64,000 nucleotides of DNA from Lutraria lutraria (lineage: Eukaryota > Mollusca > Bivalvia > Venerida > Mactridae). Each line of letters begins with the position of its first letter. The stretch's first letter is position 1. The stretch spans positions 34,760,366-34,824,365 of the forward strand of contig OZ026833.1 in the NCBI GenBank assembly GCA_964023205.1. The letters run 5' to 3'. Positions 35,040-47,443 of this stretch are shown here, piece by piece. The notes under the pieces are model-generated. The model saw only the letters and a list, made by a program, of their open reading frames with translations, was not told the DNA's origin and made no database searches. The translations under genes and the position numbers were made by a program.

Positions 35040-35113
35040 GAGGGCTCAGCGCAACACTGTCGTAAGTTGTTCTTATTTCAATATGAGTTACGACACTTTT
35101 GCGTTGAACCCTC
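35040..35113 (+). repeat. 74-bp hairpin element H1, copy 2
   Basis: Left arm gagggctcagcgcaacactg and right arm cacttttgcgttgaaccctc with a conserved atttcaatatgagtt near the loop. Two mismatches have been gained in the right arm compared with copy 1. Length is exactly 74 bases, as in the other copies. Confidence 0.88.
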
Positions 35114-35929
35114 GAATTATGTATATGCTTCTTATTTCTTTGGACCAATCATCATGTCATCAAGATTTACTTTGTTCAAATTCATTTAGAAAATGTATTT
35201 TGGTTTCCAGGTTGTATTAGTTATATCTGTTTATCTTGGAGTATCTCAAGGACATGTATAGCACTGATAATTGTTCCCTCTAGTGCAATAATTATTATGA
35301 TTTATCAGTTGTTGTTGTTCTGAATTGTTCAAGGTTTGGTTTTAAATTTTGAACATTTAGAACATACATTAGCTGATTTTACTGATAATAGTTGTAATTA
35401 ATAATCATTATAAATTTTGAAATCTGCTAATATGACGGGAAACAAGTGCCTTTACTTACTTATATAACCAATCACTCCAATGTAATAAAAGACAGACTGT
35501 ACCATATAATTAGATGTACATGGTATGGTAATTTACCTCTTGGTAAATGCTGTAATTTTTAATGTAAATGAAACATTTTTTCAGTTCCGTTTTCAATTTT
35601 GTGTGAAATATTTAGATTTGTCATTCTGGGTCTGATGCATGTATAATTATCTGAGTTGATCTCATATAGTATAAGTCCTGGCATTTCTCATAAAACTGCA
35701 CCTAGTACTGTATCATTATATTTCAACAGTGTCTTCAATTGGTGAGATAAGGTGCTTCTTATAAATAGTCTGTTCTTTCAACCAGGATGGCAGGTTGTTA
35801 ACTATGTTTGTATTAAGAATTAGATATTACCTTATTGTAATACAAGGGCAGTGTGTGAATTTATTTAATTTCTTTTTGCATTTTGAATCTTAAAGATGAC
35901 AGACTCTAATACAAGCGTTTAATGACTAT

Positions 35930-36275
35930 TGATTTACAACAGTTAGAGGAACTTAATCCTCATAAATTGTGACATTCAAACCTAATTGATTAAATCTTAA
36001 CTTTTAACCATACAAAACGTAGATATGCTGGACCGGTGTCAGTTATATTGACTTTGTATCATAAAGGGAGGTAAAATTACTAACTGGTACTCTCCCTTTT
36101 CTATGATTACGTAGCATTTTAAATTTCATGTTTAGAAATTCCAAACTTATTCAATTCAGAATAAGCTTGTCATGTGGTGAGTGATTTATAAATGATTCAT
36201 TTTACATGTTCAATCAAAATAAATGAGAATTTATTTGTTAGAAATGAATGCTTGTATTAGGGTCTGTGGTCCTTA
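35930..36275 (-). repeat. dispersed repeat D2, copy 1 (reverse of 46.3-46.7 kb)
   Basis: In reverse complement it matches 46285-46680 in order: accctaatacaagcattcat, gggagagtacca/g, taattttacctcccttta, aaagtcaatata, ggtccagcatat, tggttaaaagtt and gtttgaatgtcacaattta. This copy lacks the foldback element present in the other, so it preserves the empty site. Confidence 0.8.
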
Positions 36276-36299
36276 AAGTATGATAATAAATAAAATATC

Positions 36300-36373
36300 G
36301 AGGGCTCAGCGCAACACTGCAGTAACTTGTTCTCATTTCAATATGAGTTACGACACTGTTGCGTTGAACCCTA
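36300..36373 (+). repeat. 74-bp hairpin element H1, copy 3
   Basis: Left arm gagggctcagcgcaacactg, right arm cactgttgcgttgaacccta, loop region ctcatttcaatatgag. It begins 25 bases after the end of repeat D2 copy 1 and about 1.2 kb from copy 2 in the same orientation. Confidence 0.88.
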
Positions 36374-36674
36374 GATATCATGAGGCATTATGTTTGTGAT
36401 GTATGCGTTTTTAAAAGCTATCATTTGAAGATGGCTCAGACTTGGTACATTTAATCCATTATTTGTATTGTCATTTAATGTTCAGGTACTTAAAGTGGTT
36501 ATATTGTCAGGGTATGTGTCCATGAGCTGGAATCCCGATAATTTTAATGTTTTCATCTTGTTTCCTATATACCCTGATTAGAGCCAAATACTGTTAAACA
36601 ACTTAAGAAACAATGATCAACAGTGATTAGTGTTAGTTGTAAAAACTTGTTTTACTACCAGTTTTGTTTGTTTA

Positions 36675-36906
36675 AATGAGTTTTACGCCCCTTTTCAACA
36701 GTCAAGAGTCATATTAAGAGGACAGTTCACCTAATCATCATTATTGGGAAGAACCAGTACTAGACTCCCATCCTCCATAAGCAACTGCCTACTTTCTCAC
36801 AACAAGTGACATGGTCAGTAGCAGAGTTTGAACCAACGACTCTCTATCAGTGAAAGATTACAGTGATTTGAAGCCAATGACCTTTACACTTGACTATGGA
36901 GGTGGG
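36675..36906 (-). mobile_element. class-II tRNA-derived SINE S1, copy 1
   Basis: Reverse complement of the elements at 50.24 and 54.68 kb. On the minus strand it starts with a ccatagtcaagtgt head, then gcttcaaatcac (anticodon loop with TCA) and tcactgatagagag (long variable arm). The body has ggatgggagtctagtactgg, ttcttcc and gaactgtcc, and it ends at aaaaggggcgtaaaac. The class-II variable arm is typical of Ser, Leu or Sec tRNAs. Confidence 0.8.
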
Positions 36907-37958
36907 TCTTTACTCTCAGTATAATAAAAGTCCATAGATGTTAACTGATGAATTTAGTTTTATGGACTTATTGGTGAATTTGGGTGATTTTAAGAGTTTG
37001 AAAACTAGACCATTAATTACCTATTATAATTAATGTTTGTTTGATTATTTTGCGTATTAGGATAACATGAACTTTGCTTTCTGTGTTTTTAAAAGCTTCT
37101 CCATCTTAAAACTAGTCACGTTTAATTACTGGCAAAAATCAAAACATTTAATGAAGAGATATGAATCTTAATTGAATTATCAAAAGAGATATGGCCATGT
37201 TTTATGATATATGATTTATATATATTTATATAATATAACTATATACCATCTACCATCTTTGTATGTCCTCATTAGGGTCATCCATGTTTTAAGATGAGGT
37301 TTTATTTGTTCTACAAATTATAGTGAATAACATTTTTACATTGTTGTGTTTAATTGATGTCATTCCACAGTCAATAATGTGAATTCTTTAAGTTTACCTT
37401 GTCCTGCTAGCCATTTTCTGAGCTACTTAGCTTGTGTTGGCCCAATTTTGATCTAGTTTTTAGTCACACTTTTGATACACGGTTAGTCCATTTCATAGGA
37501 TGGTAGTGTAGCCTACTGATTATTTGCTATGTCAAATTTGTTGACTTTGTATTTCCATTTGTTGTTAGGGTTACGCTTAAAATTATTTATATTTATAGAT
37601 GTTGAGGCTATAGTGCTGGTCGATAGAGAGTTCTCTAATTGAAAAACGGTTTTGTCCAAAACGACTAGTTGCGTTTGATTTTGACAATTAAAGTTCATGA
37701 CCCTTCGTCGTTTTATTATTAGACAGTTTTAGACTATTAATGTTCACTTCCTCATAATCCCTTTAAGATAAAAAAGGTCTTATAAATCTATTTCTATACA
37801 CGGGTCCAGTTTATGACTTTCAGTATTATATCATGCTTAATTCTGATTCTTAATTCTTTCATACCATATTCAGTGAACGAGGGTTTGATTGAATGATCAT
37901 TCGGGGCGTTTTTATGAAACATAGAAATCTGTGAAATAAAAATTTTGATTGGGTTTAC

Positions 37959-38111
37959 CTCAATTACTTCTTGAACAAACATCAATGTTTCTGGATTGCT
38001 AGTAGAATTACTGGTACCTGTATACTGGTCAATTTGTCTATTTTTAGATGTTTTCCTGTATCCGGAAAAATGTCTCCTGAGTCTTTTATCATCTGGTGAC
38101 AAATCAATCAT
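37959..38111 (-). CDS. weak candidate exon, unknown protein
   Basis: A minus-strand ORF opens with ATG and reads MIDLSPDDKRLRRHFSGYRK, continuing to FVQEVIE. A consensus donor (gag|gtaaac) at 37958 would end it after 51 codons. Composition is protein-like, but I recognise no family and see no joining exon. A stop codon lies directly before the ATG. It may be chance. Confidence 0.2.
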
Positions 38112-38935
38112 TCACCTCATTGAATGGTATACTTTTATCAGGTTGTACTATATCCCAGATTGGACTGACCAAAGAAGAGTAGCCTCCCCTTAAGGCATAA
38201 ATGCTCTTATTGTGTCAATGTTTGCCAAGTTGAACAATTTTTAGTTAGAGAGCCAAAATAAACCAATACATTTATATTTTCGTTTACAGGTGTAAACTTA
38301 GTACAGTAAACCTCAACTTAGAGACCACTTCAACATTAAGATTAGTGGTACAGAACACATATAAGACTGGTTTTCTAAGTAAAAGTCAAGCTATTGTGAT
38401 CACTGCATCGTCTGCGTCTGTTTAAAAACTTTAATGTACCTCATAATCCAGAAGCTGTAAGAGGTATAGCCACATGAAACTTTATATTAGGTGGATAGAT
38501 CTCACTGAGGCAGTGAACAGACGAGTGTTGGCACTGCTTGAGGTGCCTGTTGATATATATACTCTATATTTCAGCCTAATAATTAGGCCATCTTAAGTAT
38601 AATGATGCAGTCACCAGGTCCTGGCTTCAAGATTTTACTGTAAATTAGTGAGTTTTTTTGGTGATGAAATTATTTATGCTTGTGATTGTTGTTTTTATGT
38701 TGTTGCTGATTTTAAAATGTCTGCCAATGAGTTAATACTGAATTGTATTTTAATTATTGGATGTGAAAATTTTAATATTGTTGCCATGATAATAAAATAA
38801 AATAATATGAAATCAAACCTTGTGTTTTTTCTGACTTTAAACCCACATGTCGATCTTTCACTGCTATACATAGTTCCCATATCTACAATATTTACCTCCC
38901 TTGGTGGCCATCTATGTATAATGCTGTAATTGTTT

Positions 38936-39950
38936 TTAGCTCACATGTCACAAAGTGACAAAGTGAGCTATTAGGATCACTCTCCGTCCGGCGTCGTGCG
39001 GTGTGCGTCGTCAAACTTTATGTTGTGACCACACTAGGGGCCACATTTTTAGCTCAATTTTAGCAAAACTGGATCAGAACGTTAATATCAACAAAATCTC
39101 GGACGAGTTCGATATTGGGCCATTTTGGGTAAAACTAGGTCACCAGGGCCAAATAAGGGAAAACCTTGTGAACACTTTAGAAATCACTGTTTTGACTGGA
39201 TCTTCATGAAACTTTGTCAGAATGTTTATTTTAATAGTATGTAGGTCAAGTTTGATAATGGGTCATTTCCGGTGAAAAACTAGGTCACTAGGGCAAATTG
39301 CTGGAAAACCTTGTGACCACTCTAGAAGTCACTGTTTTGAAAGGATGATCATGAAATCTTGTCAGAATGTTTGTCTTCATAATATCTAGGACGAGTTCGA
39401 ACATGGGTCATCTTGGTTGAAAACTAGGTCGCTAGGTCAAATCTTATGAAAAACCATGTTAACACTGTAGATTTCACAGTTATTATTGGATCTTCACCAA
39501 ACTTTGTCAAATCGTTTGTTTTAATGATATTACGGTCAAGTATAAATATGGGTCATCTGGGGTCAATAACTAGGTCACCAGGTCAAATCTTAGGAAAACC
39601 TTATTAACACTGTAGATGACAAATTTTGATCGTATCTTCACCAAACCTAGTCAGAATGTTTGTCTTAATGATATGTAAGACAAATTCGAACATAGGTCGT
39701 CTGGGGTCAAAAACTAGGTCACGAGGTCAAATCTTAGGAAAACCTTGTCTATGCTGTAGTTTTCATGGTTTTGATTGGATCTTCACCAAATTTTGTCAGA
39801 ATGTTTGTCTTATTTATATGTAGGACAAGTTCTAACATGGGTCATCTGGGGTCAAAAACTAGGTCACCGGTTCAAAACAATGTTTTAATGAGTGAACAGT
39901 GATTGTCATGTGAGCGATATAGGGCCATCTTGGCCCTCTTGTTATGTATA
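38936..39950. mobile_element. tandem-repeat-bearing dispersed element (six units of about 143 bp)
   Basis: The left end has an agctcac..gtgagct inverted pair (ttttagctcacatgtcacaa). The centre has six units marked by aactaggtcaccaggtcaaa at about 39135, 39270, 39414, 39556, 39705 and 39848, each with ggatcttcaccaaactttgt and ggacaagttcgaacatggg. The right end is a small hairpin, agggccatcttggccct, then cttgtt. This plan (unique ends around a minisatellite core) resembles bivalve 'pearl'-like elements, but the class is not established here. Related fragments occur at 16.9 kb. Confidence 0.8.
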
Positions 39951-42900
39951 AATATAATGAATGTACTCACGGAAACTGAACTTACATACATGTACACTTG
40001 CGCTTCTACATGGAACGGGAACTAGTTCAACAACTGCATGGTGGATGTAGAAAAACGTAGTACTTTTGTCCACATCAAAATTCATGCGCACCAAACCAGT
40101 GACTTTTTGGAAGTTGAACAATGATTCAGTTTTCCAACATGTTAAGATAATATTGCCTTGACTTAAGGAAGTTTATCACAAAATGTCCTGTTCAATTAAC
40201 AAGTTTATCCCGGACAGAAAGCTCACTTACACAAACACAATGGACCAGTTTACTAGTATATTAATTTGTGTTGAAGTTTATAGCAAATATGGTTAAGGAC
40301 TTAAACACTGTGTCAGAAAATTGTTCAAACATACAAATATGAATTATGATGATAGTGCACTTCAAGCAATGTGTATATACAGGCCGGTTCGATTGGTCAA
40401 ACGGAAGAGCTGCCAGAAGACGCAGAGCTCTTCGAAACTGTTCGATTAATCGTTTTCTAATTTAAGAAGCTCTTCTATCTATTCCGCCCAATGGTTAGAA
40501 GAGGTGGTTTATACACATGGGTTTAAAGACTATTAGTTTGACGGTTAGTTTTAATTATACCTAATATCAGTGACATAGATATAACATGTTATCTATTATT
40601 ATTATATACCACATGTATAGAGCACTCTTTTCATATAAAAATGTATGTTCAAAAGTTCTGTACAATAAAATTCACATACAAGGTAATACACAATAAAAAC
40701 TACTATAAAACAATGTTAGGATAAGGCATATAACATTAGTTAAACATGCTATAAAAAGTAAATGAATTTTTGCCACCTTCAAATAATAATAATAAAAAAA
40801 TCATATTCTGACTTCTAAAACATATTTGGCTCATAGGGATGCTACAATGTTTAAAGCAATCTTTAAAAAAAATGTCTCTATCTATATCTCTGCTAATATT
40901 CAGAATGCAAACATTTCGGCTGCGATTGCGTTCGATTGTTTTTCTCTTTTAAGCTCTTAAATTCTAGCCGGTGTATTCTTACGAGAGTCCTGTACGAATG
41001 TGGTGTAAATAATCACTGTTATCAAGGACTTGTACACATGTGTGTATAAAATCCTTGCTGTTATTAAGTATCTTTATACTAGCTGTCTCTTATCAGTTGG
41101 GTATTTACTTTGTAACTCGATCAATGAAATTTTACATATTTAGATCACAAATTGTTAAACGTTGAACACTATAAGGACAAAATGGGATGAAAGAACTTGT
41201 ATTATTCGTCTTTGGATATATTTATAAAAAATATCAGGTAAACATTTTCCTGAACAATTCACTGTAGTAGTATGCACGTATCACATGCGTGTGACTTAAT
41301 TTGTATAAAAATCATAACTTTATAATCGTGTTCTTGGTTTTATGATTATGATCTTAAAATGTACTGTGATAGAACTGCCAAGGACTTCCTTGGAACTGTT
41401 GATAAATACCTATATCAGAGACGTATAATCTATGCCTAAATCAAGGTCTTTTGGTTATTTATACGTCTTTGATTTCATAAACAAACCAAAGAAAAAATTT
41501 ACGGATTTTCCGATTCTATATTTAGTCTAAAGTTTCTATATTTAAATACATGTATAATAATTATTATTTATGAAACGGAAGTCGCAACAATGGACTACTG
41601 AAGGAATTGACAATTGATTGTTGGTACCATAGAGATGCAGAAATGTTCACTATATCATTCTCAACTCTGGCGGAAATGTGACTTAAGTTGGAAAATCGAT
41701 AATTTTTTATATTAAACAAAGAAGGATATTTTCACTATGACCATCATTACTTTTATTCTGTCTAAAATACTAAATTTGTACTCATCACAAAAGTTCAATT
41801 AATTTTTTATCTTTCTGACGATATTTTTGTTTAACATAGACCTATATATAGTATATATAGGTCTTTGTTTTAAATCAATGGATTCTCCGACCCTTTTGAG
41901 TTTTTGGAAAGGACAACAATCATTCTTTCTATGTAAGATGTGTAAAATTGGTAGATTTTTCGACGTAAATTCAATTATTTTATGGCATTCGTTTCGAAAA
42001 TTAATTTTCTTTCATCATGTTAAATATAAAAACAATCAAATAATATCTTCTCATACCCTTTTGATGATTTTTAAAATTACCTTTAGAATTTTTAAGTTTA
42101 ATATAAGTCAACAATCGTTTGGCAAATCTCGGATATTTACGTCCGGCCGTTTACGTAAATAACGGTCATTATGCGAGATTAGATTTTACAGCCACAGCAT
42201 GATGTATTAGAGAGGGTGATGAAATCGAGTTTTAGTTATAGACTAAAACGTATTACAACATGTATGAAAATATAAGCTCTGTATAGCAGTTGACTAAATT
42301 TACGTTCGTACACAAGCAAAGTCGTAGTTTTTAAAACACAATTTATTGCTGCTATATACTAGTACGGAAGTATGAATAGCAAAAAAAGACCTATACGATA
42401 CTATTGAAAATAAATGGATTTCACAATTATTGTGTACAGGTGTAATCGTCGATATTTCATTAAAAGGACTTTTTTATTTTTATGTTGTTTTGTTTTTACT
42501 ATTGCCAAGCGTACACGTGTCACTTATAAAAACATGTCACCAATTAATATGATAATTTATTGATTGTGTATTGTTTAAAGATGGGAAACAATAATATATT
42601 GCATACAAAAGGTACATAAATCATCCTTTGGGAGTCAGTTTGTATGGTCGCTAACTTTACATGTTCATTGATTTCTTGACACGCATCTCATCTTAAATAA
42701 TAGTAATTTTCTTTCAATATTTCCATACAGTTACGACGGATAGAAATTGTCATAATAATTGCAGAAATAGACTGTCACAACTCATTTGTGAATCCAGATA
42801 CTGGCAACTTGGCTTGAAATTTCACGCATGACATCATTTTGTAAGTTCTGTAGCAAGTAAAACTCAAAAACCAAATACCATACATATATAAGTAATACAT

Positions 42901-43980
42901 TTTCTGAAAGGTTAAACATTTGACTTCGGCTGGAAATAATATATTGTTATATTTTCTAAGTTAATTTTTAGCTATATCCACTAGAATGTAAATTGAACAA
43001 CCTGAACAAAATTGGTACCAGTAGATATTTTTTTTAAAAGATGGCCTTAGTAGGTAGCAAAACATGGGTGTAATAAAACTATCAATCAAAATTTAAATAA
43101 TAAACTTTCAGAAAATGTAAACTGTATGCATGTGCTATCAATAGATAAGAAATTTTACTTGCTACAAAATCAGCAATTTTTGGGAAAAGTAATATAGTCA
43201 CACATAATTACTGAATTTGCTTATCCCTGTTATCTATGTCTCTGGTGAATCCTACAAGACTTGTGACCTGGTGCATTGGCAAACTGTATATGCACACATT
43301 CTGCTAAAATTACTGCTAATTTCAGTTGTGAAGATCAATTTAATGTATTGTAAATTAAGTGTATATAGCTAAGATGCTTCTTTTTCATAATTCTGATGAC
43401 AGTTACAGGTGAATTACTTTGATAATAAAGTTTAACAACTTCAGAACATTGTTCCTTAGCCGGCACCATCGCACAAAACTGCCCACAGGAAATGACGTCA
43501 TCAATATCGTTATGACGACAACGCATTCCGTAATTTTATGCATGTTAAAATATTTCGTCCATCTGCTTTAATTTGATGTATGAACAGTTACAACATGTTT
43601 TAAAATGATCAAACTATGTTACTTTAAAATGAGGACGGATATTATGAAACACCCTGTACGTACTTTAGTATGAGATGGTAAAATTATTACTAGGTTTCTG
43701 GGATATTTGTCTTTTTTATATTCATATTTGCATTATCAATTTTACTGATTGATTTAGTAAACCATGCAAAACGTATGATAGTTGGGAGATACACAAATCT
43801 TATCGAAGATCCAAGGATATTACAGTGAAAAGTCGATTTTCGGATCATTTGAGATAACAGATCTTATCTGTTACGCGTGCTTGACTTTATTCTTGTATTT
43901 CCCCTTATAAAGTCAGTATAATGTAAGGAAGGAGGGTAACAATTAATCGATGGACTGTATATTTCCCGTTAACATGTCTG
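39951..43980. other. gene-free stretch
   Basis: No exon recognised. A 111-codon ORF at 41827-42162 is rich in Phe, Ile and Lys and looks like a chance ORF in AT-rich DNA. A partial foldback-F1-like block (ctacatggaacgggaactag) lies at about 40009. A palindrome agacctatatatag/tatatataggtct sits at about 41839. Confidence 0.45.
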
Positions 43981-43989
43981 TATTTGACT

Positions 43990-44034
43990 TCTAGATCTGT
44001 TGCGCTGCAACATGGAACTGGAACCAGTTTATAT
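43990..44034 (-). mobile_element. half of a foldback element F1
   Basis: Contains gcaacatggaactggaacca gttta, the reverse complement of the taaactggttcc..catgttgc arm seen at 46.5 and 62.7 kb. The other arm is absent. Confidence 0.5.
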
Positions 44035-45989
44035 GTAACCCCCTGGATTACATAGTTGTTGCTTTTGAAAATTGATAAGATACCCAATAAGACCATGTCC
44101 GCCAAGTTGGACATGAGAAATATAAGAATGTACGTCTTAACCAGGAAGATTTATCATTAACAACTTATGGACGAGTAAAGGTGACCTTGCGGGGAAAGGG
44201 GTCATCCGCCCACTAAAATTGTTATAGCATGATGAAAGGAATTGTGTTAAATATGTATTCAATTTGATATATACAAATATACACTGGTCTTTCAATAGTT
44301 CGTTTCAGTCTATATTGACATAGTCACTCAATCAAAGCACTTAATAAATCCTTCTATATATGTATTTCAATTGTATTACAATTGACTTGTCACACTTAAC
44401 CCAACATTTAGGCATTTTGCATCTTATCAGCATTATACAAGCTGTCGTGTATTGATTTGTCATGAACCCATTCAGAGCTTATCTAAATGACTAAATCCTC
44501 GGGATAGTGTACACACAAAGTTTTATACACATGTCGGATACACAGTTATGTTGAGAAAGTTATTTCGGATACGATGAGGTGTGTCATCTTGTTTATCATT
44601 CATTTTAATTTTTTGCTTAAATTTCCCTTTTACTACCAGTTTTGTCTTCCGTATGTAACTTGTTATGAAATGTCGGCAATTAGAAACGGCCGGGCTCCAT
44701 CTATATCCCGTTTCTGCAGGGCGTCGCGGCCTGCCCTTAAAAACAGACGCACTGCCTTTTTCAAAGACCCTGTCCTACAAATCATGCTAACATAGTTTAT
44801 AAAGGACCTATTTTCTATCATCTATCATTTTGTTTACACTGGGAAGTCCCTGCTGGCTCAATGGCGATATTTAATCACGCGTGTAACTGTGTTGACGTCT
44901 GCTTACCGGCATACATATTGAGATAACGTATAATGACATTGTTTCCCGCGGAACCAATCGTGTCAAAACAAAATCATTACTATATGTATTATATACCGGT
45001 ATATATAGTTCCATTCCATTTGTAAATATATAAGTAACATCAATATTATATGTAATATAATATATAGCAATCTATGAAACACCATATCACTGTCCTCTGT
45101 GGCGCAATTGGTAAAGCCAAAGGTAAGAGAATATCTATAGGACTGTGTGTGAAGTTCGATGTCATTCTTTTATTTTTGAGATTGTTTTTTTTATTTTTGA
45201 TAAAAGCTACAAAACTATCGATAAGAAAATAATGTTTAAACGTTTTCTATTCAATTTAAATTGTTCCTTAAAATCGACAAAAATATCATTTCTATAACAT
45301 TTTAATTGCATAGTAATTATAAAATAAGTAGAAACCGGTTTAGGTGTTAAGTTTGTATAGTATTTGAAATTATAAATTGAATTCGCGATTTCGTGCAATA
45401 AAATGTATACAAAAAATGAGACATACACCAGATAATAAGTTCATTTTTCTGTCCCCTTTTCTCTTTTGAAATTTATGCGAAAAGGTACTATATTCAGCGC
45501 GTATACATACATGTACATGTAATAAGAATCCACAAAAAAAAGAAATTATATTATATATTATAATTAAAAAAAGTGACACTGACTGACTTCGAACCACTCA
45601 CATTCGTTTTGTAAAAAATGTCATGTATTCATACTACCTTATCCAATACACCAGGAATCTGGTTCATGTAAATTGCACTCAAGTTTTCTACGGATTTAAA
45701 ACAACTTTGGCAATCAATTTATAGTGATTACCTTTACAATAGTATCGTCCAATATTCCATATTGACTATAAGAAAATTGAACTGTTTACATTTGTTTATA
45801 ACACTACGTATTGTAAACCTCCCATTAGTTATTTGTTTGTAGTAGTTGTAGTACTGTACTTTTCTTTACAGGTCTAATCTTTTTATTATAATAATTACAA
45901 ATACGTCTATGGGTAAAGAACATTCATTTTTGTTCATTTACATGAATTGTTCACCTTCTATAACAGAGGCCTACCAATTAAAGGCCCCT

Positions 45990-46131
45990 CCCCAACAAAG
46001 GGGTTTGTCACAAAAAAAATCAAAAAAATGTTTTTTCCATGTAACCCATATAATTATATATATATATATATATATGGGTTACATGGAAAAGAAAAATTTG
46101 ATTTTTTTTCGTGACAAACCCCTTTGCTCCC
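45990..46131. mobile_element. inverted-repeat element around an AT core (about 142 bp)
   Basis: Left arm caaaggggtttgtcac followed by an A-rich tract and ccatgtaaccc; right arm gggttacatgg, a T-rich tract and gtgacaaacccctttg. The arms are about 60 bases, separated by (ta)n. Outer bases continue imperfectly (ctcccca / ctccccaattgg). No ORF and no clear target duplication. Confidence 0.7.
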
Positions 46132-46284
46132 CAATTGGAAATTTCATCAAAATTATGCAGTTTTGCAAAACATCCTAACTTACCCCCGCTATTTTATTTC
46201 CAGAATCAGCAATTTCCCTTAGTCAACAGGTTAAGGCCTCTTCCCAATAAAGATACCGGATTCTGGTGTATTTATGGAGTGCAG

Positions 46285-46680
46285 ACCCTAATACAAACAT
46301 TCATTTCTAGCCATTAAATTCTTGTTTATTTTAAATTTGTAGGAAGAATAATTCACGTGCTTTTTCTGTTTTGTGTAATTTAGGAATTTGTAAACATGGT
46401 ATTAGAAGTGCTATATTATCATAGAAAAGGGAGAGTACTAGATAGTAATATTACCTCCCTTTATGACATAAAGTCAACGCTATAAATAAACTGGTTCCCG
46501 TTCCATGATGCAGTGCACCAAAGGCTTTGTACACACAAGTCAACGGGAACCAGTTTACGCTATAAACTGATCCGGGTCCAACATTTCAAAATGCTGTATG
46601 GTTGAAAGATTATATTTTACCAATTAAGTTTGAATGTCACAATTAATTAGGATCAGGTACATGTACTTTAACTTATTTTC
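46285..46680 (+). repeat. dispersed repeat D2, copy 2, carrying a foldback insertion
   Basis: Matches the reverse complement of 35930-36275, interrupted at 46491-46556 by foldback element F1. Comparing the two copies shows the insertion and its 9-bp target duplication directly. Confidence 0.8.
46491..46556 (+). mobile_element. foldback element F1, best copy, with 9-bp target duplication
   Basis: Ends taaactggttcccgtt and aacgggaaccagttta are perfect inverted repeats of 16 bases; the middle has catgatgcagtgcacc. On both sides lies cgctataaa, a 9-bp direct duplication (about 46482-46490 and 46557-46565). The related repeat at 36 kb has a single aatataa-like sequence at this place and no insert. 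Size and target length fit a Mutator-like (MULE) foldback MITE. Boundaries may be off by one or two bases. Confidence 0.82.
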
Positions 46681-46760
46681 ATAATCGATGAAGACTCATT
46701 TAATTTAGCTTTTTGAATTTATTAATACAGTGCAACAAATCAATAAGAAATAACTTGTAT

Positions 46761-46980
46761 TTGCTCTAAAACAATATTTACACAATGCCTTTCTTTAGCC
46801 ACATCTCTTAAAATGTTCAGAGATGCTTTTTCGTGTTTTTTTTGCAATATCTTTGAACAAATACTGTACTTTGTCTTCATGTCTACATGTACTATGTGAT
46901 AAAAAAGGAGACCATTTCGGAATGCTTTTATGGCAAGTAAAAGTCAGTCTCACTGATACTTGACACCTTTTTAGGTAAAC
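46761..46980. repeat. dispersed repeat D3, copy 1
   Basis: Matches 60233-60430 in the same orientation: tttgctctaaaacaatattt, acacaatgcctttctttagc, atctc.taaaa.tgtt and gcaagtaaaa..cagt.tcactgata. Class unknown; no ORF. Confidence 0.75.
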
Positions 46981-47443
46981 TATTAGGGTCCGTTATCCGT
47001 AAAATGTTCGGGGTGCACCGACGTCTTTGGATACTACGACGAGATGAGACTCAGGGCAGTTTCATCACTGAGGTAGTTTTATTGAGAATAAAACTATACC
47101 TGGTTTCATGAACAATATTGAGTAGAAACCCGATTATGCACTACAGAGATTTTTGTCTGCCTAGAAATCGTGTGTCTTTGACCAGAACTTTTACCATTTG
47201 TTTTCTTACTCTATAAGTATTTAACATGCTAGCGTAAAAATATTGTGGGTCTAGCGGTCAAATTAAGTCTCAAAACTCCTTTTTTATTCGAGTGCGAATT
47301 AAATTCCAAATAAGACTCAAACTAATACATAATATCATATGAAGAGATTATATTTATTAGGTTAAAATTTTGCTTTTATTCGAGGTTTTATTCAAATTTC
47401 TCATTTCAGACACTTTCTACTGTGTATAGTACTGAAAAACAAG

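Noticed and set aside
41827..42162. 111-codon plus-strand frame
   Set aside because: Starts from a non-ATG codon and is dominated by Phe, Ile, Lys and Ser as expected from AT-rich noncoding DNA; no motif.
45094..45125. tRNA-like tcctctgtggcgcaattggt start
   Set aside because: Only an A-box-like half; no matching anticodon arm or B box follows at the right distance.
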